A stretch of 15,156 bases of DNA from Mycoplasmatota bacterium (GTDB lineage Bacteria; Bacillota_I; Bacilli_A; RF39; UBA660): positions 1 through 15,156 of the forward strand of contig DUWA01000112.1 in NCBI GenBank assembly GCA_012840755.1, in the 5' to 3' direction. Within the stretch, counting starts at the first letter, position 1, and each line of letters starts with the position of its first letter. Below, piece after piece: positions 1-6,207 of this stretch. Under the pieces are notes generated by a model. The model was not told the origin of the DNA. It worked only from the letters and a program-made list of their open reading frames with translations, and did not search any database. The position numbers and the translations under genes were made by a program.

Positions 1-217
1 AACTTTAAATATAAAAATATTTAATGTATGTTTTAAAATCATTTTTAATTTAATAATCAATATAGTTGTAATGTTTATACATAAAAAATATATCTGATTA
101 TCCTGTTGTGGTTTATATAAATTAAGTATTTTTTGTAATTTTCTTACAATTTATAGTATATTTTACATTTATAATTGAAAAAAATATTAAAAAAATCAAA
201 AAAAATCAAAAAAGTAT
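1..217. other. AT-rich intergenic sequence, no gene seen
   Basis: Extremely AT-rich DNA with no convincing open reading frame, RNA gene or strong hairpin. It ends in short A-rich direct repeats (AAAAATCAAA, twice in tandem around 191-210) just upstream of the tRNA promoter. Such A-tracts may act as an UP-like element for the tRNA promoter, but that is only inference. Confidence 0.5.
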
Positions 218-245
218 TTGTAAATTTTATAATATATGCTATAAT
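218..245 (+). promoter_or_regulatory. Predicted sigma-A promoter of the tRNA cluster
   Basis: A perfect -10 hexamer TATAAT lies at 240-245 with an extended-10 TG at 237-238. TTGTAA at 218-223 is a fair -35 with a 16-bp spacer. A second TATAAT at 228-233 is possible. Transcription would start near 252, about 24 nt before the first tRNA. The A-rich tract upstream resembles an UP element. Confidence 0.55.
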
Positions 246-275
246 TTATATGTTCCCTTTTGAAGTGGAAAAATT

Positions 276-364
276 GCCTGAGTGGCGAAATAGGTAGACG
301 CACAGGACTTAAAATCCTGCGGGAGTCAAATCCCGTGCCGGTTCAAGTCCGGCCTTAGGCACCA
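276..364 (+). tRNA. tRNA-Leu(UAA)
   Basis: Full class II cloverleaf with long variable arm. Acceptor strands GCCTGAG and CTTAGGC pair with one G-U. The anticodon stem CAGGA/TCCTG encloses loop CTTAAAA, giving anticodon TAA at 310-312. The T arm GCCGG-TTCAAGT-CCGGC is intact. Discriminator A and CCA are encoded. It is the first gene of a five-tRNA cluster and reads UUA, a codon very common in these AT-rich genes. Confidence 0.97.
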
Positions 365-371
365 TCGTAAT

Positions 372-462
372 GGAGAAATACCCAAGTCTGGTTGAAGGGG
401 CCGGTCTTGAAAACCGGGAGGTCGGAAACGGCGCGGGGGTTCAAATCCCTCTTTCTCCGCCA
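372..462 (+). tRNA. tRNA-Ser(UGA)
   Basis: Class II tRNA with a long variable arm. Acceptor GGAGAAA pairs with TTTCTCC, followed by discriminator G and encoded CCA. Anticodon stem CCGGT/ACCGG encloses CTTGAAA, giving anticodon TGA at 408-410. It lies seven bases after tRNA-Leu and is surely co-transcribed with it. Confidence 0.97.
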
Positions 463-484
463 TTACGTTTATTAAAATTTATAT

Positions 485-561
<77 letters not shown>

Positions 562-562
562 T

Positions 563-638
563 GGTCCCGTAGTGTAGCGGTTATCACGTCTGCCTGTCAC
601 GCAGAAGATCGCGAGTTCGATTCTCGTCGGGACCGCCA
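563..638 (+). tRNA. tRNA-Asp(GUC)
   Basis: Acceptor GGTCCCG pairs with CGGGACC, followed by discriminator G and encoded CCA. Anticodon stem TCTGC/GCAGA encloses CTGTCAC, giving anticodon GTC at 596-598. The gene starts one base after the initiator tRNA ends, so the cluster must be processed from one precursor. Confidence 0.97.
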
Positions 639-646
639 TTTTTTTT

Positions 647-722
647 GGCTCTGTAGCTCAGTCGGTAGAGCAAGGGACTGAAAATCCCTGTGTCGATGGT
701 TCGATTCCATTCGGAGCCACCA
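647..722 (+). tRNA. tRNA-Phe(GAA)
   Basis: Acceptor GGCTCTG pairs with CGGAGCC (one T-G pair), with encoded ACCA. Anticodon stem AGGGA/TCCCT encloses CTGAAAA, giving GAA at 680-682. It is the last gene of the tRNA cluster; the terminator follows 12 bases later. Confidence 0.97.
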
Positions 723-734
723 TGAAAATAAGTT

Positions 735-768
735 AAGTTAATACTGTTAAAAGTATTAACTTTTTTTT
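735..768 (+). terminator. Intrinsic terminator of the tRNA cluster
   Basis: A perfect 11-bp stem, AAGTTAATACT (735-745) with AGTATTAACTT (752-762), a 6-nt loop, then a run of T through 768. Confidence 0.9.
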
Positions 769-780
769 GGGAAAATGACT

Positions 781-808
781 TATTGAAATATTATGTAATA
801 TTTCAATA
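781..808. repeat. Perfect 28-bp palindrome between the tRNA terminator and the NAD operon
   Basis: TATTGAAATATTA (781-793) is repeated as its exact inverse at 796-808 around a central TG. No T-run follows on either strand, so it is not a normal intrinsic terminator. It may be an operator for a dimeric regulator, or simply a by-product of AT-rich sequence. Confidence 0.5.
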
Positions 809-895
809 GCTAACAAATTGTTTGACTATATTAATATTATCTAAATATAAAATTGCTCTTTTTTATTATATATAAAGCTATATTTTATGAATTTT

Positions 896-928
896 ACATC
901 TCTTTTTAATTTTTTGTTAAAAAGATGT
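896..928. promoter_or_regulatory. Inverted repeat abutting the -35 box, possible operator
   Basis: ACATC plus TTTTTAA (896-909, with a 2-nt insertion) faces TTAAAAAGATGT (917-928). The right arm touches the first base of the TTGACA -35 box of the NAD operon promoter. This is a suitable place for a repressor or activator, and the NrtR-type regulator at the end of this operon is the obvious candidate. The binding link is inference only. Confidence 0.35.
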
Positions 929-956
929 TGACAAAAATAATTGTTTTTAATATAAT
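928..956 (+). promoter_or_regulatory. Consensus sigma-A promoter of the NAD-salvage operon
   Basis: TTGACA at 928-933 and TATAAT at 951-956 are separated by 17 bp, a full consensus match. Transcription should begin near 963, leaving a leader of about 140 nt before pncA. Confidence 0.85.
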
Positions 957-1073
957 GTTAATAACAGAGGAAGAAATTTAAATAATTATCTAAAAACACC
1001 ATTTTTTGCGGGAAATTAATCATTAGTAAAATATGCTAATAGATAGTATAAAAACGCGAACTCTGTTATTAAT
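957..1073 (+). ncRNA. Candidate structured 5' leader (cis-regulatory RNA) of the NAD operon
   Basis: A 12-base inverted repeat, TTAATAACAGAG (958-969) with CTCTGTTATTAA (1061-1072), extended by a G-U at 957/1073, closes the whole leader. Inside, 1005-1010 can pair with 1055-1060, stacking directly on the closing helix. 1022-1026 can pair with 1036-1040. 985-991 can pair with 1041-1047 and would cross the 1005-1010/1055-1060 helix as a pseudoknot. The outer repeat is clear; the inner helices are short and AT-rich and could be chance. The repeat begins just upstream of the predicted transcription start, so it might instead act on DNA. I see no match to a riboswitch class I know, including the NAD+ classes. 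No U-tract terminator follows, and the ribosome binding site (about 1091-1098) is outside the closing helix. Confidence 0.4.
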
Positions 1074-1101
1074 GAAACGTTAAAAAGAAAGAGGAGAGAA
1101 A

Positions 1102-1722
1102 ATGAAAAAGTTTTACAAAAAAATGAGATTGAAAAAAATGAAAGAGGTTTTAGTCGTTATTGACATGGTAAAAGGTTTTGTACAAGAAGGTAATATGTAT
1201 GATGAAGGAATTAATAATATAACAGAGGAAATTGTTAATATAGTAAAAAAATTCATAAATAAAGATGATAAAGAAATTATAGCTTTTAAAGATGTACACA
1301 CAGAAAGTAGTAAAGAATTGGAAGTGTTTCCAGAACATTGTCTTGAGGGAACTATAGAAGCAGAATTGATTGATCAATTAATACCTTATGAAAAAGCAAT
1401 GAGAGTTTTTGAGAAAAACTCTACGAGTGGTTTTGTAACAAAAAAATTTATGAAATATCTAAGAAAAAATAAATATAAAATAAATAAGTTTGTTATTGTA
1501 GGTTGTTGCACTGATATATGCATAGCAAATTTTGCAATTCCTTTAATTAATTATATAAATGAATATAATCTAGATATTGATGTTGAAGTAGTAGTTAATG
1601 CAATTGAGACATATGATGCGGAGTATCATAATAGAGAAGAGTATAGTAATTTAGGTTTAAAAATGATGAGATTAAATGGTATCTCTTTAGTGAAAAAATA
1701 TAATGGTGATAAATATGAATAA
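1102..1722 (+). CDS. pncA: Nicotinamidase (cysteine hydrolase / isochorismatase-like family)
   Basis: Predicted to hydrolyse nicotinamide to nicotinate plus ammonia, the entry step of NAD salvage, in the cytosol. The 206-residue protein carries the family's catalytic triad: Asp21 in VVIDM, Lys105 in FEKNSTSGF, and Cys140 in GCCTDIC. A likely metal pocket is formed by Asp64 and His66 (KDVH) and His79 (FPEHC), which favours nicotinamidase over isochorismatase. The start at 1102 is chosen because GAGGAGAG lies just upstream. Met13 at 1138 would give the usual family N-terminus, so the lysine-rich first 12 residues may be an extension. It is the first gene of the operon and overlaps pncB by 8 nt. 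Its partner pncB next door makes the assignment strong. Confidence 0.88.
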   Translation: MKKFYKKMRLKKMKEVLVVIDMVKGFVQEGNMYDEGINNITEEIVNIVKKFINKDDKEIIAFKDVHTESSKELEVFPEHCLEGTIEAELIDQLIPYEKAMRVFEKNSTSGFVTKKFMKYLRKNKYKINKFVIVGCCTDICIANFAIPLINYINEYNLDIDVEVVVNAIETYDAEYHNREEYSNLGLKMMRLNGISLVKKYNGDKYE

Positions 1723-3184
1723 TAAAACAATGATGACAGATCTATATGAACTTACAATGTCTCAAGTATACTTTAATGAAAATAAAAAAGATGAAATTGC
1801 TATTTTTGATGCGTTCTTTAGAAAAGAACCAATGGAAAGTGGATATGCAGTAATGGCTGGATTGGATAATTTAATAGAATATATTCAAAACCTAAAATTT
1901 ACTAACGATGATATAGAATATCTCAGAACATTAAATTTGTTTAATGAACCATTCTTAGAATATCTAAAAAATTTTAAATTCACAGGTGAAATATATGCTA
2001 TTCCTGATGGGACGCCTGTTTTCAGAAACACTCCATTAATTACAGTTAAAGCTCCAATTATTGAAACTCAAATTATTGAAACCGCACTTTTGTCTTATTT
2101 AAATGCTGGAATATGTTATGCCACAGCAGCTAGAAGAATTATAGAATCAGCAGGCAATATAAATGTAATGGAGTTTGGTGCAAGAAGGGCATTAGGTCCT
2201 GATGCAGCAGTTGAAGCCAGTAAATGTGCGATAATGGTGGGTGCAATAGGAACAAGTAATGTATTAGCTGGTAAAAAATATAATATTCCAGTAATGGGAA
2301 CAATGGCTCATAGTTTTGTTACGGAGTCAAATAGTGAATACGAAGCATTTTTAAATTTTGCAAAAACATATCCTGACAATTGTTTTTTGCTAGTTGATAC
2401 TTATGATACATTAAAAAGTGGCATACCTAATGCTATTAAAGTGGCGAAGGAATTTTTGCTCCCTAATGGTTATAGATTAAAGGGAATTAGAATAGACTCT
2501 GGCGATCTAGCGTATCTATCAAAAGAGGCAAGAAAAATGTTAGATGATGCAGGCTTTAGAGATGCTAAAATATGTTTATCTAATGGAATAAATAATAAAA
2601 CAATTGAATCATTAAAAATACAAGGTGCAGAAATGGATGTTATTGGTCTAGGAGATAATATTGTTCTGCCTGATAAAGCGAGAGTTGGATGTGTATATAA
2701 AAATGTTGCTATTATTAAAAAAAATCAAATAATTCCAAAAATTAAGCTAAGTGGAGATATAATTAAAACAATTAATCCAGGCTATAAAAAAGTTTACAGA
2801 ATATATGATAAGAAAACAAAATATGCATTAGCTGATTTGATTGCTTTACATGGTGAGGAAATACCAAAAGATAAATATTTATTAATAGATCCTGATGATG
2901 AAACTAATATAAAACATATAAAAGATTATGAAATAGAAGAATTACAAATTCCAATATTTATTGAAGGAAAGTTAGTTTATGAAAATCCAAATGTGTTCAA
3001 GAAAAGAGAATATTGTAATGATCAAATGAAAACATTATATCCTGAAATTAAAAGAATTGAAAAACCACATAAATATTATGTTAATTTAAGTAAGAATCTT
3101 TTAGTTTTGAAAAGAGATATGATTATGAAAATAAAAAACAATAATATTGAAAATAAAAAACAAAAAGTAAAAGGATTAAAATAG
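1715..3184 (+). CDS. pncB: Nicotinate phosphoribosyltransferase
   Basis: Joins nicotinate and PRPP to nicotinate mononucleotide (NaMN), with ATP hydrolysis; cytosolic. Its 489 residues match the usual length of Gram-positive NAPRTases. Visible landmarks are the N-terminal TDLYELTMSQVYF, FGARRA (154-159), GTMAHSF (195-201) with the His199 that is phosphorylated in this family, DTYDT (228-232), RIDSGDL (259-265) and a GDN motif further on. The start at 1715 is preferred over the in-frame ATG at 1703 because GGTGAT sits 4 nt upstream of it. It overlaps the pncA stop, suggesting translational coupling. Its PRPP substrate could come from the PRPP synthetase encoded at 4898 in the same operon. The last ~25 residues are very lysine- and asparagine-rich. 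Confidence 0.95.
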   Translation: MNNKTMMTDLYELTMSQVYFNENKKDEIAIFDAFFRKEPMESGYAVMAGLDNLIEYIQNLKFTNDDIEYLRTLNLFNEPFLEYLKNFKFTGEIYAIPDGTPVFRNTPLITVKAPIIETQIIETALLSYLNAGICYATAARRIIESAGNINVMEFGARRALGPDAAVEASKCAIMVGAIGTSNVLAGKKYNIPVMGTMAHSFVTESNSEYEAFLNFAKTYPDNCFLLVDTYDTLKSGIPNAIKVAKEFLLPNGYRLKGIRIDSGDLAYLSKEARKMLDDAGFRDAKICLSNGINNKTIESLKIQGAEMDVIGLGDNIVLPDKARVGCVYKNVAIIKKNQIIPKIKLSGDIIKTINPGYKKVYRIYDKKTKYALADLIALHGEEIPKDKYLLIDPDDETNIKHIKDYEIEELQIPIFIEGKLVYENPNVFKKREYCNDQMKTLYPEIKRIEKPHKYYVNLSKNLLVLKRDMIMKIKNNNIENKKQKVKGLK

Positions 3185-3190
3185 TGTTTT

Positions 3191-3783
3191 ATGAAAAATG
3201 AAAAACTAGAAGAATTAAAAAAATATATTGAAGAACTTAAGTTAGTAAAAGTTCTTCAAAAAGAAAAAGTGGATGAAGGATTTATAAGTTTGGTACAAAA
3301 AAATGTCTTTTAAATAATGGAAATATAATAACAAGAAATCAAATTTTAAAAAATAATAAAGATGGTAACGCAGCAACTGTGCTACCTATGACAAAAGAAC
3401 ACAATATAGTACTTGTAGTACAACCACGAATATTAACAGAAAAAACAGTTACAGTAGAACTTCCTACTGGATATATAGATGATAATGAAGAGGCAGTTGA
3501 TGCAGCTAGAAGAGAACTAGAAGAAGAAACGGGATATGTATCGGATGAATATATAAACCTTATTAATTATTATCAGGATCAAGGATGCTCAAAAGCCAAA
3601 ATATATAGTTTTTTGGCTTTAAATTGTAAAAAAATAAAAAAACAAAATCTTGATAATGATGAATATATTAAATATTTTGAATGTTCATATGATGAAGCTT
3701 TTGAACTGATAGATCTTGGTTATATTTGTGATGCTAATTCTATACTAGCACTAGAAATGTCTAAAAAATATATAAGAAGGTGA
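3191..3783 (+). pseudogene. Nudix hydrolase, split by a -1 frameshift at a poly-A run
   Basis: A Nudix hydrolase, probably of the ADP-ribose pyrophosphatase type. The reading frame opens at ATG 3191 and stops at 3311-3313 after ~40 codons. The rest continues in the -1 frame to 3783, with the join at or near the A7 run 3297-3303. One extra A there would give a continuous ~197-residue protein reading QKKCLLNNGN across the join. The intact downstream part contains a complete Nudix box, GYIDDNEEAVDAAR followed by RELEEETGY (G-x5-E-x7-REL-x-EE-x-G-Y). An internal ATG at 3379 could start a truncated 134-residue product, but no good ribosome binding site is seen there. Alternatives to a true pseudogene are a sequencing error in the homopolymer, slippage-based phase switching, or programmed -1 frameshifting on A-AAA-AAT. 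It sits 6 nt after pncB and 4 nt before the nadE remnant. Confidence 0.75.
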
Positions 3784-3787
3784 TAAT

Positions 3788-4192
3788 ATGTTGAAAATTT
3801 ATGGATACGTCAGATTAGGAACTGAAGTCCCAAGCCTTAAAGTTGCTAATATAGATTACAATATTATAGAAATTATAAAACAAAAAACTGAAAATACAAT
3901 TGCTTCATACATGTTACATGATTATTTCTTATTTCAATTTTTAAGAAATAGGTATAATCTATCAAAAATTATTATGCATATAAAAAATACTTTAAAATGT
4001 ATATATAATAAAGACAAAATAAGAAAATACCTATGTATCTTTATAAAAAAATTTCTTAATAATCATTTAAAAAGAAACTGTATGACAGATAGACTAAAAA
4101 CAGGAAGTGTTTGTTTGTCTTCAATGAAATATTCTAAGTTGAGAAGTGATGCAGATGCTGATATTAGGTTAAAGGATATAGATAATTCATGA
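3788..4192 (+). pseudogene. nadE: Internally deleted glutamine-dependent NAD+ synthetase
   Basis: Intact NadE amidates NaAD to NAD, and the glutamine-dependent form normally has ~600-650 residues. This 134-residue frame joins its two ends. Residues 1-31 are the start of the glutaminase (nitrilase) domain (GYVRLGTEVPSLKVANIDYN). From about residue 32 on it is the very C-terminus: LHDYFLFQFLR, KRNCMTDRLKTGSVCLS and LRSDAD correspond to the LHDFFLYxFLR, KRSCxPDGPKVGSVSLS and MPSDA blocks of that enzyme. Everything between is missing: the glutaminase Glu-Lys-Cys residues and the ATP-binding SGGxDS loop. The junction lies near 3878-3888. The frame has a strong ribosome binding site (AGGTGAT) and its TGA overlaps the next start as ATGA, so it is probably still translated, but it cannot be an active synthetase. 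The family call is made from memory of the conserved blocks. Confidence 0.8.
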
Positions 4193-4959
4193 AGAGTCTT
4201 CAAGTTTTAACACCTAAAAGGGAATGCATATTTAATTGTCCTTTCTGTATATCAAAAACTCATGTGCATGATAATATGTTTGAAAATAACTATGAGAATA
4301 ATTATGAATTATGGGAAAATAACTTTATTAAAATATTAAAAAATTATGAAGATTTGAAAACAATTGTAATTACAGGAACAAATGATCCTATGCAGGATAT
4401 ATGCTGTATTGAAAAAATAATAGAAATAGTAAGAGAACATAGAAGTGATATTAAAATAGAACTTCAGACTAGATATTATATTAAAAATCAAATATATAAA
4501 AAATTAGATATTGTTGCTTTTAGTATAGATAAATTTAACGTCATTAAGAAAATAGATACAACTGATATAAATGCTCGTTTTGTAATATTGTTAACAGATG
4601 ACTTTAATCAAAAAAGTTTGTATGATATAATAGATTTGATAAATAACAAAGATGTTCAAATAACTTTTAAGTCACTACATTATGGCGAAAACAACAATAA
4701 AATAAGTAATTGGATAAAAAAACACAAAATCGATAGTGCAACATTAGATAAATTGCGTACAGAGATTAATAATTATAGAGGTATTTTATCTATAAGAATT
4801 GATGAAAATTGCATGGATTCAAAGGGCAGATATATGGTTTTTAGAGAAGATGGAAATTTATACCTCGATTTTTATAGTAAAGATAAGGAGTATATAAATG
4901 AACAATATGAAGCTTATAGTAATGGAAAATTGCAAAGAATTAGGAGAAAAAGTAGATGA
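4189..4959 (+). CDS. Radical SAM protein of unknown function
   Basis: A 256-residue protein with the radical SAM cluster motif CIFNCPFC (Cys13, Cys17, Cys20; C-x3-C-x2-C) right at the N-terminus. These cysteines bind a 4Fe-4S cluster that cleaves S-adenosylmethionine. The following VITGTNDPMQD (around residues 60-70) resembles the glycine-containing SAM-binding strand of the family. No second cysteine-rich (SPASM-like) domain is visible, and the protein is short. It overlaps the nadE remnant by ATGA and runs 62 nt into the PRPP synthetase gene, so it is deeply embedded in the NAD operon. It has no signs of decay, unlike its neighbours. I cannot name a substrate; a nucleotide or pyridine-related role is only suggested by context. 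Confidence 0.85.
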   Translation: MKSLQVLTPKRECIFNCPFCISKTHVHDNMFENNYENNYELWENNFIKILKNYEDLKTIVITGTNDPMQDICCIEKIIEIVREHRSDIKIELQTRYYIKNQIYKKLDIVAFSIDKFNVIKKIDTTDINARFVILLTDDFNQKSLYDIIDLINNKDVQITFKSLHYGENNNKISNWIKKHKIDSATLDKLRTEINNYRGILSIRIDENCMDSKGRYMVFREDGNLYLDFYSKDKEYINEQYEAYSNGKLQRIRRKSR

Positions 4960-5983
4960 ACATTTAAAAAGAATGAATCACAATGGTAGTTATATTGCTT
5001 CTATAAGTAATGAGAGATTTAGTAACGGTGAGGGTAAAATAAAAATTAATGAAACTGTAAGAGAAAAAGATTTATACATAATAACAGATATAGGAAATTA
5101 CAGTCAATATTACAAAATGCATGGGCAACCTCATTATATGTCTCCAGATGAACATTATCAAGATGTAAAAAGAGTTATTTCTGCAACATGTGGAGGAGCA
5201 AGCAAAATAACACTTATAATGCCACTTTTATATCAATCAAGACAAGATAAAAGAAAAGGAAGAGAATCGTTAGACTGTGCTATTGCATTACAAGAACTAG
5301 AACAATTGGGAGTAAATACAATAGTTACATTTGATGCTCATAATCCTGGTATTTGTAATGCTATTCCTAAATTACCTTTTGAAAATTTTTATCCAACCCA
5401 TATAATTTTAGAAAAATTTATAGAAAATGAAACTGAAGATATTGGCAATTTATTAGTATTTGCTCCTGATATGGGAGCGACTGAAAGGGCGAGATACTAT
5501 GCAGAGATGCTAGGTTGTGATATGGGTGCCTTTTATAAAAGAAGAGATTTGAGTAAAGTCGTAAATGGCAAAAATCCAATTATTGATCATGTGTATATGG
5601 GACCTGATATTAAGGGAAAAAATGCTATTATAGTTGATGATATGATAGCATCAGGCCAATCTATGATTGAAGTAGCAGAATTATTAAAAGATAAGGGAGC
5701 TAAAAATATATACCTAGTAGCAACATTTGCTCTTTTAACAGAAGGTGTTGAAAATTTTGTTAAAGCCTATGAGAAGGGTATTTTTACTAAGTTATACTCA
5801 ACAAATTTATCTTATGTACCAGAAAAAATAAAAAAAGAGAGATGGTACTGTGATGTTGATTGTTCATATCAAATTGCTCAAATAATTAATTATTTGAATA
5901 ATAAAAAATCATTAGCTCCTTTGTATAATGGAAAAAAAGATATTTTAGATAAAATAGAGAGAGTTATGGTTAAATGCGAATAG
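4898..5983 (+). CDS. prs: Ribose-phosphate pyrophosphokinase (PRPP synthetase), long divergent form
   Basis: Makes PRPP from ribose 5-phosphate and ATP; PRPP is the co-substrate of PncB two genes upstream. Landmarks are FSNGE (41-45), the ATP loop SRQDKRKGRE (114-123), FDAH (145-148), FAPDMGATERA (188-198) and the PRPP loop VDDMIASGQS (246-255). At 361 residues it is longer than the ~315 of housekeeping Prs. It has an insertion around 67-90 and a C-terminal tail, and its PRPP loop differs from the usual VDDxxDTxGT. This suggests a dedicated second copy rather than the housekeeping enzyme. The start at 4898 is set by AAGGAG at 4885-4890 and lies inside the radical SAM gene. The final codons overlap the nadD remnant. 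Confidence 0.9.
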   Translation: MNNMKLIVMENCKELGEKVDEHLKRMNHNGSYIASISNERFSNGEGKIKINETVREKDLYIITDIGNYSQYYKMHGQPHYMSPDEHYQDVKRVISATCGGASKITLIMPLLYQSRQDKRKGRESLDCAIALQELEQLGVNTIVTFDAHNPGICNAIPKLPFENFYPTHIILEKFIENETEDIGNLLVFAPDMGATERARYYAEMLGCDMGAFYKRRDLSKVVNGKNPIIDHVYMGPDIKGKNAIIVDDMIASGQSMIEVAELLKDKGAKNIYLVATFALLTEGVENFVKAYEKGIFTKLYSTNLSYVPEKIKKERWYCDVDCSYQIAQIINYLNNKKSLAPLYNGKKDILDKIERVMVKCE

Positions 5984-6197
5984 GCATTTTTGGAGGAAGA
6001 TTTATTTGTTAATAACTATTTAGATAAATTGATATTTGTACCGATAGGTAATAAATATAAAAAGTCAAATTTAATTAATGGAAAAAATCAGATATAATCT
6101 GATCAATTGAAAGTATGTTAGATAAAGATATTTTTATGTATATAATAAAAATAACATATAGAAGAATAATAAAGCAACATTATATCAATATATAAAA
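5974..6197 (+). pseudogene. nadD: Remnant of nicotinate-nucleotide adenylyltransferase
   Basis: NadD turns NaMN into NaAD. ATG 5974, inside the end of prs, opens MRIGIFGG, the typical NadD start with the GxFGGSFDP nucleotide-binding segment, then stops after 12 codons. In another frame from 6011, NNYLDKLIFVPIGNKYKKSN resembles the NadD LDKVIFVPTG region. Short scraps further on (around 6118-6140 and 6170-6197) recall later parts of the protein. The Hx(G)H active site, and most of the ~190 to 200-residue length, are gone. The gene position (after prs, before the regulator) fits a NAD operon. Confidence in decay is high; the exact end is uncertain. Confidence 0.6.
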
Positions 6198-6207
6198 GAG
6201 GTGTTAT

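Noticed and set aside
5974..6012. Separate 12-codon leader peptide MRIGIFGG...
   Set aside because: The residues are the NadD start, and further NadD-like sequence follows in another frame, so a decayed gene explains it better.
1102..6207. Phage-type NAD reconstitution or NAD-depletion defence system
   Set aside because: The genes fit ordinary bacterial nicotinamide/nicotinate salvage with an NrtR regulator; no TIR, Sir2 or nicotinamide phosphoribosyltransferase is visible.
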